Positions 26,766 through 37,332 of a stretch of DNA of 64,000 bases are shown in pieces. The first letter of the stretch is position 1, and every line of letters starts with the position of its first letter. The position numbers and the translations under genes are program-made. The stretch comes from Pseudomonas linyingensis. GTDB taxonomy: Bacteria; Pseudomonadota; Gammaproteobacteria; Pseudomonadales; Pseudomonadaceae. The notes under the pieces were generated by a model. The model saw only the letters and a list, made by a program, of their open reading frames with translations, was not told the DNA's origin and ran no database searches. The DNA is taken from the NCBI RefSeq assembly GCF_900109175.1, contig NZ_FNZE01000004.1, positions 269,818 to 333,817 of the forward strand, given 5' to 3'.

Positions 26766-28340
26766 TCATGGCAGTGGCGGGTTGTTCCAGCGCTGCACGG
26801 TAACGATCAGTTGGCCTTCGCCCTTGAGCGGCTTGCCGCCGTCGTCGAGCTGGGCGATCACCTTGAGGTTGCCGGCGTTGTTGGTGGACATCTTGCGCGC
26901 CGGGTTGGGGCCGGCATCGCCCGGCACGAACACGCCGTCGGCCTGCATGCGCCCGGCGTACTTGACGTCCTCGTCCTCCGCGGCACGCTCGTCGAACGCT
27001 TCCACCGACCATCTGGCCGGCAAGTAGCCGATGCGGAAGGCTTTCCCTGCGGCATCCTGGCCCCAGGCCTCGGCGTCGAAACGGCCCTGCATCTTCGGCG
27101 TCGAGCCGCCGTTGTCGCCAACGCGGGCGACCGAGAAGGCCGGCACCACCTTCACCTCGCTGACCGAGCGATACACGGCGAAGTTGGCGCCCTTGAGCGC
27201 ACCGACGGCGACCGCGCGGCTGCCGGCGGCGGCATTGGCGGCGGCCCTGACCTTGACGCGCAGGCGCTCGGGGCTCTGCTCCAGCACCTTGACCACCTCG
27301 ACACCCGGGCCGAAGTCCGGCGTGCCGGACAGCTCGCTGCCGACCAGGGTCAGCTCGGCCTCGCTGCCGGCCTTCAGGTAGCCCGGCTGCACGGCGAGCA
27401 GGCGCGGCGTGCCGGCCCTGGCGGCGACGAAGTCGAGGCCGCGCTCGTCGTGCTCGGTCTCGAACATCCGCCCGCGCATCTCGCCGTTCAGCGCGCTGAA
27501 CACCTGGCGCATGGCCACGCCGTCGACCTTGAGATTGGCGCGCCACTCGTAGCCGTTGTAGAGGAGCGCCGAACCGCTGCCTTCCAGCGGTTTGCCGTCG
27601 GCGTACTGGCCCTTGAGGCTGACCTTGAACGCATCGCCCTCGCCCGACTCCACGCTCATCACCCCGCGCACGTCGCCCCTGGCCGGCAGGTGGCCGCTGA
27701 AGCTCCATTGCCCGGCCAGCGCGGCAGCCTCGGGCTTGGCCTTCTGCCAGTCGGCCCAGGCCGGGTTGTCCAGCGCATACTGGCTGGCCAGCTTAGGCAC
27801 CATCTCGCCCAGGGCGATCGGCAGCCAGTCGCGGTCGCGCGACTGCGCCTGGTATTCCAGCGACGGCCACTGACCGAGGTGGAAGTTGACCAGATGCTCC
27901 CACTCCTTGGCCGGCCGACGCTGCAGCGCCACCCGAGCGCCGGAGTGGCAGCGCGCGCACATCTGAGCGAACTGGTCGTCGAACTGCTCCACCGTGTTGA
28001 GGCGGCGCTCCATGGCGTAGCGCACGCCCTCGGTCTCGCTGGGCGCCAGGCCCTGCTGATCGGCCAGGTACTTGACCAGGGTGCGGCGGTCGTCGTCGCT
28101 GATCTTCACTCCATGCATCACCTGCATGCGCGCGATGCTCATCAGCCAGCCCTCCGGCGTCTTGCGCTGGTGGCTGATGCGGCTGAACTGCTCGTCGCCC
28201 TCCTTCGCATGGCAGGCCACGCAGGTTTCGCCCAGGATCTGCGCGCCCGTACGCTCGGCCGCCAGTGCCGGCTGCGCCAGGCTGGCGACCGCCATGGCCA
28301 GGCTCCCGGCCCCCAGGTAGTAGCGGAGTCTTGTCATCAT
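26766..28340 (-). CDS. qhpA: Quinohemoprotein amine dehydrogenase alpha subunit (diheme)
   Basis: 524 residues with a signal peptide (ending AQPALAA) and two heme c motifs, CVACH (Cys40-His44) and CARCH (Cys128-His132), in the N-terminal domain, followed by beta-rich domains. The two hemes carry electrons from the CTQ of the gamma subunit to azurin or a cytochrome. It is the first gene of the operon and diverges from the aldehyde dehydrogenase gene across 397 bases of regulatory DNA. A TGGCACG on its strand at 28420-28426 lacks a proper -12 GC, and a TGTATC lies nearby (28409-28414). Confidence 0.95.
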   Translation of the reverse strand: MMTRLRYYLGAGSLAMAVASLAQPALAAERTGAQILGETCVACHAKEGDEQFSRISHQRKTPEGWLMSIARMQVMHGVKISDDDRRTLVKYLADQQGLAPSETEGVRYAMERRLNTVEQFDDQFAQMCARCHSGARVALQRRPAKEWEHLVNFHLGQWPSLEYQAQSRDRDWLPIALGEMVPKLASQYALDNPAWADWQKAKPEAAALAGQWSFSGHLPARGDVRGVMSVESGEGDAFKVSLKGQYADGKPLEGSGSALLYNGYEWRANLKVDGVAMRQVFSALNGEMRGRMFETEHDERGLDFVAARAGTPRLLAVQPGYLKAGSEAELTLVGSELSGTPDFGPGVEVVKVLEQSPERLRVKVRAAANAAAGSRAVAVGALKGANFAVYRSVSEVKVVPAFSVARVGDNGGSTPKMQGRFDAEAWGQDAAGKAFRIGYLPARWSVEAFDERAAEDEDVKYAGRMQADGVFVPGDAGPNPARKMSTNNAGNLKVIAQLDDGGKPLKGEGQLIVTVQRWNNPPLP

Positions 28341-28514
28341 AGAAATCGGCTCTCCACGCTGTTCTTCTGATTGGCATCACGGCAAGGCTGATGCTCCCTG
28401 CCAGCATCGATACACATTGCGTGCCATACACATGAATATCTTTTTAAAACAATTACTTAATCAAAAATATCGACCTTTAAGGAGAGCCGAAGAAGCACGG
28501 CGGCCGTCACATTT

Positions 28515-28614
28515 CGAGACAGCGGTTGCAATCTGAGACAGCCGCAAGACGCACTGCCACGCGGCCGCCGGCGACTGTCGCAGCACCGCAGCACGGCGTC
28601 GCAAACTGCGACAG
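28515..28614. promoter_or_regulatory. Candidate activator sites: TGMGACAG octamers and two palindromes
   Basis: Four copies of a related octamer lie in the qhpA-aldehyde dehydrogenase gap: CGAGACAG (28515-28522), TGAGACAG (28534-28541), CTGTCGCA (28575-28582, inverted) and TGCGACAG (28607-28614). Two palindromes overlap them, GCGAC-T-GTCGC (28571-28581) and GTCGCA-AAC-TGCGAC (28598-28612). They lie about 75-175 bases upstream of the sigma-54 promoter, the usual place for enhancer sites of an NtrC-type activator, plausibly the one at 35434-37332. Confidence 0.65.
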
Positions 28615-28687
28615 GCGAATTCATCCCTGGCTCTGGAGTTCGCAAATAAACCCTTAATTTTCAATTGCTTGCACATAAAAACGGGAT

Positions 28688-28702
28688 TGGCACGGCGGTT
28701 GC
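28688..28702 (+). promoter_or_regulatory. Sigma-54 (-24/-12) promoter of the aldehyde dehydrogenase operon
   Basis: TGGCACG-N4-TTGC is an exact match to the sigma-54 consensus, with GG at 28689-28690 and GC at 28701-28702. Transcription should start near 28714, leaving a short leader with GAGAGG before the ATG at 28738. Confidence 0.9.
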
Positions 28703-28737
28703 CACATGACCTGCAGATCACAACGAGAGGTCATCCC

Positions 28738-30231
28738 ATGTCTGCTTCACTGCCTGTTCATCCCCGTACCCGCGAATTCCTCGACCGTCCGCAGAAGATG
28801 CTGATCGGCGCGGAGTGGGTCGACGCGCTCGCCGGTGCCCGCATGCCGGTGTACAACCCGGCCACCGCCGAGCCGCTGTGCCAGGTGCCGGCGGCCGGCG
28901 CCGAGGATGTCGAGCTGGCCGTGCAGGCCGCCCGCCGCGCCTTCGACGACTCGCCGTGGAGCCGCATGCGCCCGCGCGAGCGGCAGAACCTGCTGTGGCG
29001 CCTGGCCGAGCTGATGGAACGCGACGCCCAGGTGCTCGCCGAGCTGGAGTGCCTGAACAACGGCAAGAGCGCCGCGGTGGCGCGGGTTATGGACGTGCAG
29101 CTGGCCATCGACTTCCTGCGCTACATGGCCGGCTGGGCGACCAAGATCGAGGGCAGCACCGTCGACGTGTCGATGCCGCTGATGCCCGATGACCAGTTCC
29201 ACGGCTACATCCGTCGCGAGGCGGTCGGCGTGGTCGGCGCCATCGTCGCGTGGAACTTTCCGCTCCTGCTGGCCTGCTGGAAGCTCGGCCCGGCGCTGGC
29301 CACTGGCTGCACGGTGGTGCTCAAGCCGGCCGACGAGACGCCGCTGTCGGCGTTCAAGCTGGCCGAACTGGTGCTAGAGGCCGGCTATCCGGAGGGCGTG
29401 TTCAACGTGGTCAGCGGCACCGGCGTGCAGGCCGGCGCGGCGCTGACCCGCCACCCCGGCGTCGACAAGCTGACCTTCACCGGCTCCACCGAAGTCGGCA
29501 AGCAGATCGGCAAGGCGGCGATGGACTCCATGACCCGGGTAACCCTCGAGCTGGGCGGCAAGTCGCCGACCATCGTGCTGGCCGATGCCGACCTGCAGCA
29601 GGCCGCCGCCGGCGCCGCCAGCGCGATCTTCTTCAACCAGGGCCAGGTGTGCTGCGCCGGCTCGCGCCTGTACGTGCAGCGCAAGCACTTCGACAACGTG
29701 GTGGCCGACATCGCCGGCATCGCCAACGGCATGAAGCTCGGCAACGGCCTGGACGCCAGCGTCGACATGGGTCCCTTGATCTCGGCGCGCCAGCAGCAGC
29801 GCGTACACGACTACATCGAGCTGGGCCGCGAGCTGGGCGCCACCATCGCCTGCGGCGGCGAGCGCTTCGGCCCCGGCTACTTCGTGCAGCCGACGGTGAT
29901 CGTCGACGTCGACCAGCAGCATCGTCTGGTGCAGGAGGAGATCTTCGGCCCGGTGCTGGTGGCGATGCCCTTCGACGACCTCGACGAGGTGGTGCGCATG
30001 GCCAACGACAACCCCTACGGCCTGGGCGCGAGCATCTGGTCCAACGACCTGTCCGCCGTGCACCGCCTGGTGCCGCGCATCAAGTCCGGCTCGGTGTGGG
30101 TCAACTGCCACAGCGCTCTCGACCCGGCGCTGCCGTTCGGCGGCTACAAGATGTCCGGCCTCGGCCGCGAGATGGGCGCGGCAGCCATCGAGCACTACAC
30201 CGAACTGAAGTCGGTGCTGATCCGCCTGTGA
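28738..30231 (+). CDS. NAD-dependent phenylacetaldehyde-type aldehyde dehydrogenase
   Basis: 497 residues. ALDH signatures include VAWNFPLLLACWKLGPAL, FTGSTEVGKQI, the catalytic Glu in LELGGKSP and the catalytic Cys in NQGQVCCAGSR. It is close to the phenylacetaldehyde dehydrogenase of phenylethylamine (pea/fea) clusters and should oxidise the aldehyde released by the amine dehydrogenases to the acid. Amines are oxidised in the periplasm but this protein has no signal peptide, so the aldehyde must cross the inner membrane. The sigma-54 promoter lies 36 bases upstream. Confidence 0.92.
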   Translation: MSASLPVHPRTREFLDRPQKMLIGAEWVDALAGARMPVYNPATAEPLCQVPAAGAEDVELAVQAARRAFDDSPWSRMRPRERQNLLWRLAELMERDAQVLAELECLNNGKSAAVARVMDVQLAIDFLRYMAGWATKIEGSTVDVSMPLMPDDQFHGYIRREAVGVVGAIVAWNFPLLLACWKLGPALATGCTVVLKPADETPLSAFKLAELVLEAGYPEGVFNVVSGTGVQAGAALTRHPGVDKLTFTGSTEVGKQIGKAAMDSMTRVTLELGGKSPTIVLADADLQQAAAGAASAIFFNQGQVCCAGSRLYVQRKHFDNVVADIAGIANGMKLGNGLDASVDMGPLISARQQQRVHDYIELGRELGATIACGGERFGPGYFVQPTVIVDVDQQHRLVQEEIFGPVLVAMPFDDLDEVVRMANDNPYGLGASIWSNDLSAVHRLVPRIKSGSVWVNCHSALDPALPFGGYKMSGLGREMGAAAIEHYTELKSVLIRL

Positions 30232-30312
30232 GGTCCGCAGCCGGCCGCCGCAAGGCCGCCGGCCAGCTTGCCAAGCCCCCGACACGACCATGATCCGCAC
30301 GGAGTTGCCTGC

Positions 30313-31650
30313 ATGAATCGAGCCCTATTCCGACCGTCCCGCCTGCCGCCCGCCGTGGTCCTGAGCGCGGTGCTCGTAGGCCTGGCTCCAGCCCACGCCT
30401 ACGAACTCTACAACCAGGACGAGACGGTGCTGAACGCCGACCTCGAGGCGGTGTTCGGCCTGATGCACAGCCGCAAGAACTACGCCCTGTTCGGCAACCG
30501 CGAGGCCGGCAGCTCGAGCTGGCGCGAGGGCTACATCAAGTACGGCCTGAGCGGCAGCCAAGGCCTGAATGGCGCCGGCAGCGCCTATGGCGCGCTCAGC
30601 CTGGTCAGCTCCGGCACCTGGGGCGACGGCGATGCCGCCGGTTTCACCGAGGGCAGCGAGCGGCGCACCGATATCGAAGACGCCTACCTTGGCTGGCGCT
30701 CGGGCCAGCTGTTCCCGGCGCTGGGCGAGAACGGCGTGGACATCTCCGCCGGCCGGCAGAAGCTGGTGGTCGGCGACGGCTTCCTGATCAACGGCGACTC
30801 GGTGAACTTCGGCGACGTCGATCTCGGCGCCGACTTCGATCGCGGCGGTGCCTACTACCTCGCCGCGCGCAAGGCCTTCGACCAGACCGCAGCGCTGCGC
30901 CTAGGCGGCGAGCAGGGCTGGCGCAGCGACCTGATGTGGCTGAAGTCCGACAACCGCGCCCAGGCCGAGACCGAGCTGGCCATCGCCACCTTCGAGCATG
31001 TCGCCGAGCCGGGTACCCTGGGACTGACCTGGATTCGCGGCCTCGACGTCAACGAGCGTTTCGCCAGTGCGGCCCAGGCCGAGCGCGACGGCATGGACAC
31101 CGTCAGCCTGCGCGGCGCCGGTGGTCTGGGCGTGGAAAATCTCAACCTGGCCTTCGAGTACGCCACCCAGGACAAGAGCAGCGGCCGCGAGAATGCCTGG
31201 TATGTGGAAGGCGCCTGGACCTTCGCCGACCTGCCCTGGTCGCCGACCGCCACCTACCGCTACAGCCGCTTCTCCGAGGAGTTCGATCCGCTGTTCTACG
31301 GCCTCAGCCGCGGCTACGGCACCTGGTTCCAGGGCGAGGTGGCGGCCAACTACGCCGGGCCGTTCAACAGCAACACCCAGGTCCACCACGTCGGCCTCAA
31401 GGCCACGCCGCTGGAGAGCCTGACCGTCGGCGCGCTGTATTTCGACTTCGACACCCTCGACACCGACCTCGGCAACCTCGGCGGCCGCGAGCTGGACCTG
31501 TACGCCGAGTGGATGGTCAACGACCACCTGCTGATCAGCCCGGTGCTGGGCGTCTACCAGCCCGAGCGCAGTGCAGCCGACGGCGGCGTGCAGCTGGGCG
31601 GCGACGGCACCAACCTCTACAGCCAGCTGGTCTTCGCCTCCTTCTTCTGA
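30313..31650 (+). CDS. Outer-membrane beta-barrel protein of the amine cluster
   Basis: 445 residues with a signal peptide (ending LAPAHA), then alternating amphipathic strands rich in Tyr, Trp and Gly, and a C-terminal aromatic LVFASFF typical of outer-membrane barrels. It vaguely resembles alginate-export/AlgE-like or OprD-like porins but has no motif I can name. Lying 81 bases after the aldehyde dehydrogenase in the same sigma-54 unit, it probably admits amines or aromatic acids. A strong terminator follows. Confidence 0.75.
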   Translation: MNRALFRPSRLPPAVVLSAVLVGLAPAHAYELYNQDETVLNADLEAVFGLMHSRKNYALFGNREAGSSSWREGYIKYGLSGSQGLNGAGSAYGALSLVSSGTWGDGDAAGFTEGSERRTDIEDAYLGWRSGQLFPALGENGVDISAGRQKLVVGDGFLINGDSVNFGDVDLGADFDRGGAYYLAARKAFDQTAALRLGGEQGWRSDLMWLKSDNRAQAETELAIATFEHVAEPGTLGLTWIRGLDVNERFASAAQAERDGMDTVSLRGAGGLGVENLNLAFEYATQDKSSGRENAWYVEGAWTFADLPWSPTATYRYSRFSEEFDPLFYGLSRGYGTWFQGEVAANYAGPFNSNTQVHHVGLKATPLESLTVGALYFDFDTLDTDLGNLGGRELDLYAEWMVNDHLLISPVLGVYQPERSAADGGVQLGGDGTNLYSQLVFASFF

Positions 31651-31661
31651 GTTCACCCCTT

Positions 31662-31705
31662 GGCCGGATCACCCGTGGCAGGCGGTGGTCCGGCCCTTTT
31701 CTTTT
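31662..31705 (+). terminator. Intrinsic terminator after the outer-membrane gene
   Basis: GGCCGGATCACC (31662-31673) pairs with GGTGGTCCGGCC (31684-31695), one G-T wobble, and is followed by CTTTTCTTTT. It ends just at the stop of the convergent qhpG. Confidence 0.88.
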
Positions 31706-33027
31706 CAGGGCGCGGGACGATAGCCCTGGCTCTGCAGCCAGCCACGCAGCATTGCCCGCTGCGGTTCGGCCAGATCGGCGGCCATCCGCTCGAACGGCTC
31801 GCCTTGCTGCAGGCAGCGCACCCGCGGCGCCAGCTCGATGCCCTGCAGGTGCCAGATGCCCAGCGGCTGGTCGGCGCTGACCACCACCTCGGCCTCCTCG
31901 ATCAGGTTGTCACGCAGCACCGGCGCGCGCGCCACCCGCAGGCCGGCGAAGCCGGCCGGCGCGTGCAGCGGCTCGGTGTCCGGCCAGGCGCGCCGCGCCG
32001 CCCAGAACGGCTGCGCCGCCCAGCGCTGCTCAAGAGCGTAGAAGTCGCGGCCGGTGCGGGCGAAGCGCTGGAACAGCTGCTCGACCCGGCGCTGGTGGAA
32101 GTTCAGCGCCAGCTCGGCGCGCTCCGGGCAGGTGAGCAGGGTGTTGATCACCGCCGGCGCCTGCAGCGCCGAGGACAGCGACTGGAAGATGCCGTTGCCG
32201 GACAGCGGATCGACCGCCATCGCCGCATCGCCGACCCGCAGCCAGTTGGCCCCGCCGGTCTCCAGGGCGAGGATCGCCGTGCTGCTGCGTGCGTGCAGGC
32301 TGGCCGGCTCGAGCGCCTGCGCGCCGAACAGCTCGGCGACTCGCGCCGATTGCGCACGGCGCTGCGCGCACCAGTCGGGCAGGGCGTCGCGCGCCGGCAG
32401 CGAGCTGCTGGCCGCGTCCAGGGTGATCTGCCAGTAGCAGCGCCCGTCGGCCAGCCGCGCCATCCACGCCCAGCCGTCTTCCAGGCTCTCCACCGCCGAA
32501 CCGCCGCGCCCGGGCTCTTGCTGCCACTGGTTGAGCAGGCTGAGCGTTTCCGGCCCGCGCAGGCGGCGGCTGCCGAGCGGCGCCTGGCGGCCGCGAGCCT
32601 CGACCAGGAACTGCGCCTGCAGCACCTGCTCGCCGCCGCTTCCTTCCAGCAGCAGGCGGTGGCCGCCCTCGTCGCTGTGCACTTCGCGCACCCGCGCCTC
32701 GAGCAGCGGCACGCCGGCGGCGCGCAGGTCCTCGCGCAACGCGGCGTCGAAGCGCGGGCGGTCGAGGAGGAATTCCTGGTTGAGCGCGCTCTCGCTGCCG
32801 TTCCACAGCACCCGCCGCGGCGAGGCCAGGTCGGCGCAGGCCAGCGCGTGGTGCAGGCCGGCCTGGCGAAGGCCGTCGAGCACCCGCGCCGACACCCCCT
32901 CCACCGCGGCGAAGCGCCGCCACTCGCCGACCACGACCACCTCGAAGCCGAGGCGGCGCAGGCCGAGGGCCACCGCCACCCCGGCCGGGCCGGCGCCGAG
33001 CACCGCGATGGTTGTCGAAGAATTCAT
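31705..33027 (-). CDS. qhpG: FAD-dependent monooxygenase QhpG (Trp dihydroxylation for CTQ)
   Basis: 440 residues. FAD-binding VLGAGPAGVAVALGLRRLG sits at the N-terminus and a second flavin motif RVGDAAMAVDPLSGNG near residue 275, the architecture of tryptophan-halogenase-like or p-hydroxybenzoate-hydroxylase-like enzymes. QhpG is the flavoprotein that adds two oxygens to Trp43 of the cross-linked QhpC before leader removal. The ATG at 33027 overlaps the qhpE stop (ATGA), fixing the start. Confidence 0.92.
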   Translation of the reverse strand: MNSSTTIAVLGAGPAGVAVALGLRRLGFEVVVVGEWRRFAAVEGVSARVLDGLRQAGLHHALACADLASPRRVLWNGSESALNQEFLLDRPRFDAALREDLRAAGVPLLEARVREVHSDEGGHRLLLEGSGGEQVLQAQFLVEARGRQAPLGSRRLRGPETLSLLNQWQQEPGRGGSAVESLEDGWAWMARLADGRCYWQITLDAASSSLPARDALPDWCAQRRAQSARVAELFGAQALEPASLHARSSTAILALETGGANWLRVGDAAMAVDPLSGNGIFQSLSSALQAPAVINTLLTCPERAELALNFHQRRVEQLFQRFARTGRDFYALEQRWAAQPFWAARRAWPDTEPLHAPAGFAGLRVARAPVLRDNLIEEAEVVVSADQPLGIWHLQGIELAPRVRCLQQGEPFERMAADLAEPQRAMLRGWLQSQGYRPAP

Positions 33028-33698
33028 GCCGGCCTCCCCCGCCGCTCCGGACCGAAGAACGCCGCGCCGCGGCGCAGATGCTCGAGCAGCGCCGCGCGGT
33101 CGCTGCCCGGATGCTCGTGCAGATGGCGGGCGATCAGCCCGCTGAAGTTGGCGCAGGCCAGGCTGGCGCCGGCCAGCCCGCCGGCGGTCACCGGCGCGCC
33201 GAAGTCGGCCTGGGGGCTGTCCAGCCACGACCACTGCCCCGCCGTGCAGCGCGCATCACCGGTGATGCGCAGCACGCCCGGGTAGCTGGCCGGATACACC
33301 GCCTCGCCCTGCGCCGGGCTGGCCGCACAGAGCACCACGCCGGAGTCCAGCGCGCGCTCGCAGGCTTCGCGCAGCAGCGGACGGTCGTGGCGCAGGCCGA
33401 GGCTCAGGTTGATCAGCGCCACGCCCTGCTCGACCAGCCAGTGCACCGCGGCGGCGACCTGCAGCGGGCTGGTCTGCCAGCGCTCGGCAAACACCTGGGC
33501 CACGCAGCAGCGGATGGCGCCCGGTTGCAGCGCCAGCGCCTCGAGCACCGCCGTGCCGTGGCCGAGGCGATCCGCCTGCGCCGGCTCCTCCAGCAACGCA
33601 TCCGGAGTCAGGCGAAAGCCGCGCGCCGCCTGCACCAGGGCGGTCTGGTGCGGCGCGTGGCCGCTGTCGACCACGCCGACCAGCAGCTCAGGCTTCAT
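33024..33698 (-). CDS. qhpE: Subtilisin-like protease QhpE (QhpC leader peptidase)
   Basis: 224 residues, a compact S8-type protease with its triad in order: Asp11 (GVVDSGH), His47 (LGHGTAVLE) and Ser179 (AGASLACANFSG). No signal peptide is seen, consistent with cleavage of the 28-residue QhpC leader in the cytoplasm before export. It overlaps qhpF upstream and qhpG downstream, so the three are translationally coupled. Confidence 0.92.
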   Translation of the reverse strand: MKPELLVGVVDSGHAPHQTALVQAARGFRLTPDALLEEPAQADRLGHGTAVLEALALQPGAIRCCVAQVFAERWQTSPLQVAAAVHWLVEQGVALINLSLGLRHDRPLLREACERALDSGVVLCAASPAQGEAVYPASYPGVLRITGDARCTAGQWSWLDSPQADFGAPVTAGGLAGASLACANFSGLIARHLHEHPGSDRAALLEHLRRGAAFFGPERRGRPA

Positions 33699-35424
33699 GA
33701 CTTACCCCCTGCGGCTGGCACAGCTGCAGCTGGCCGTCGACCAGCTCGAAACGCAGGTCGACCGCAGCCAGGGTCGAGGCGCGGTGGCTGATCAGGATGC
33801 GCGTGCGCCCGGCGAACAGCTGGTCGATGGCGGCGATCACCTCGCGCTCAGTGGCCTCGTCGACCGCCGAGGTGGCCTCGTCGAGCACCAGGATGCGCGG
33901 CTCCTGCAGCAACGCGCGGGCGATGGCGATGCGCTGTTTCTGCCCGCCGGAAAGCTGCTGGCCGCGCTCGCCGAGCAGACTGTCTAGGCCCTGCGGCAGG
34001 CTGTCGAGCAGCTCGTCGAGGCGCGCCAGGCGGGCGACCTCCTCGATGCGCGCGCGGCTGGCGTCGGGCGCGGCATAGGCCAGGTTGTCGGCCAGGCTGC
34101 CGCGGAACAGCACGATGTCCTGGCTGACCACGGCGATGGCGCGGCGCAGAGCCACGAGGTCCAGCTCGCGCAGCTCGATGCCGTCGAGCAGGATGCGGCC
34201 CTGCTCGGGATCGTGGAAGCGCTGCAGCAGGTCGATCAGGGTCGACTTGCCGACTCCGGAGGGGCCGCTGAGCGCCACCTTCAACCCGCCCGGAATGCAC
34301 GCCTGCACTCCGCGCAACACCGCCTCGTTGCGCTGGGCGTGGCGGAACCAGACATCCTCGAAACGCAGCTCGCCCGGCCCGTCGGCCAGCGGCCGGGGCG
34401 CAAGCGACTGACTGATCGGCACCGGCTCCTCGCGCAGCTCCATGACCCGACCGAGGCTGACGGTCATGCGCTGCAGGGCGACGTACAGGCCGAGCAGGCT
34501 CTGCACCGGCCCCACCGCCATGCCCAGGTAGGTGGAAAAGGCGATCAGCGCACCAAGCTGCCAGGTGCCCTGCACCACCCAGTAGCCGCCGACCACGAAG
34601 GCCGCGGCGCGCGACAGCGAGGTCAGGGTGCCGGGCACCGCGTGGGTGAAGAATTCGGTGACCTGCAGGCGCAGCAACTGGCGCATGTAGCCCTGGCCGA
34701 GGCGTTCCAGGCGCTGCGCCTCGCGCTCCTGCTGGCCGGCGGCCTGGATGAACTTCATCGCCGGCAGGGTCTCGACCAGGAACGAGGAGACGTCCGCCGA
34801 ACGCTCGCGCAGTTCGCGACTGTGGCGCTCGACCTTGCGGCGCATCCAGCGCAGCCAGAGCACCTCCAGCGGTACCAGCAGCGCCAGCAGCAGCGACAGC
34901 TGCCAGGACAGCGCCAGCATCAGCGCCACTGCGCCGAGCAGGCCGATCACGCTGGACACCGCGGAGAACAGCGCGTCGACGGCGAAGCGCTGGATCTCGG
35001 CGACGTCGCCGTCGAGGCGCGACAGCAGGTCGCCGATGCGCCGCCGGGCGTAGAACGACGGCGGCAGGCTCTGCAGGTGGCGGTACAGGGCGTCGCGCAG
35101 GGAAAACAGGATGCGCCCGGACAGCCGGGTGTGCAGGTAGCGGTTGACCCCGCCGAGCAGGGTGCCGAACACCCCGACCAGCACCATCGCCACGGCGACC
35201 TGCAGCAGGCGGTCGAAGTCGCGCGCCAGCAGGCCCTCGTCGATCAGCGTCTTGGTCAGCCAGGGCTGCGCCAGCACCAGCAGCGAGGCGAGCAGCGACA
35301 GGCCGAGCAGTCCGGCAATCGCCCGCCCGTGCGGGCGCACGAAGCCGAACAGCCAGCGCAGGGCCTGTTCGAGCAGCAGCGGGTCGCGGGTCTCGATCAG
35401 CCGGGTGAGCAGACGCAGCAGCAT
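33688..35424 (-). CDS. qhpF: ABC exporter QhpF for the modified gamma subunit
   Basis: 578 residues: a six-helix type-I exporter membrane domain (about 40-330), then a nucleotide-binding domain with Walker A GPSGVGKST, signature LSGGQKQR, Walker B ILVLDEATSAVD and a switch His (LISHRAS). A fused half-transporter acts as a homodimer. In characterised qhp systems QhpF moves processed QhpC to the periplasm. It overlaps qhpE by 11 bases and follows the regulator gene by 9 bases, so all four form one operon. Confidence 0.92.
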   Translation of the reverse strand: MLLRLLTRLIETRDPLLLEQALRWLFGFVRPHGRAIAGLLGLSLLASLLVLAQPWLTKTLIDEGLLARDFDRLLQVAVAMVLVGVFGTLLGGVNRYLHTRLSGRILFSLRDALYRHLQSLPPSFYARRRIGDLLSRLDGDVAEIQRFAVDALFSAVSSVIGLLGAVALMLALSWQLSLLLALLVPLEVLWLRWMRRKVERHSRELRERSADVSSFLVETLPAMKFIQAAGQQEREAQRLERLGQGYMRQLLRLQVTEFFTHAVPGTLTSLSRAAAFVVGGYWVVQGTWQLGALIAFSTYLGMAVGPVQSLLGLYVALQRMTVSLGRVMELREEPVPISQSLAPRPLADGPGELRFEDVWFRHAQRNEAVLRGVQACIPGGLKVALSGPSGVGKSTLIDLLQRFHDPEQGRILLDGIELRELDLVALRRAIAVVSQDIVLFRGSLADNLAYAAPDASRARIEEVARLARLDELLDSLPQGLDSLLGERGQQLSGGQKQRIAIARALLQEPRILVLDEATSAVDEATEREVIAAIDQLFAGRTRILISHRASTLAAVDLRFELVDGQLQLCQPQGVSHEA

Positions 35425-35433
35425 GGCCAGGGC

Positions 35434-37332
<1,899 letters not shown>

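Noticed and set aside
26766-28340. QhpA as the missing MauG-type diheme maturase
   Set aside because: Its length, signal peptide, operon position and heme spacing fit the QHNDH alpha subunit, not MauG.
28409-28426. A possible sigma-54 promoter for qhpA on the minus strand (TGGCACG at 28420-28426)
   Set aside because: The -12 element reads GTGT where GC is required, so the match is too weak to list as a promoter.
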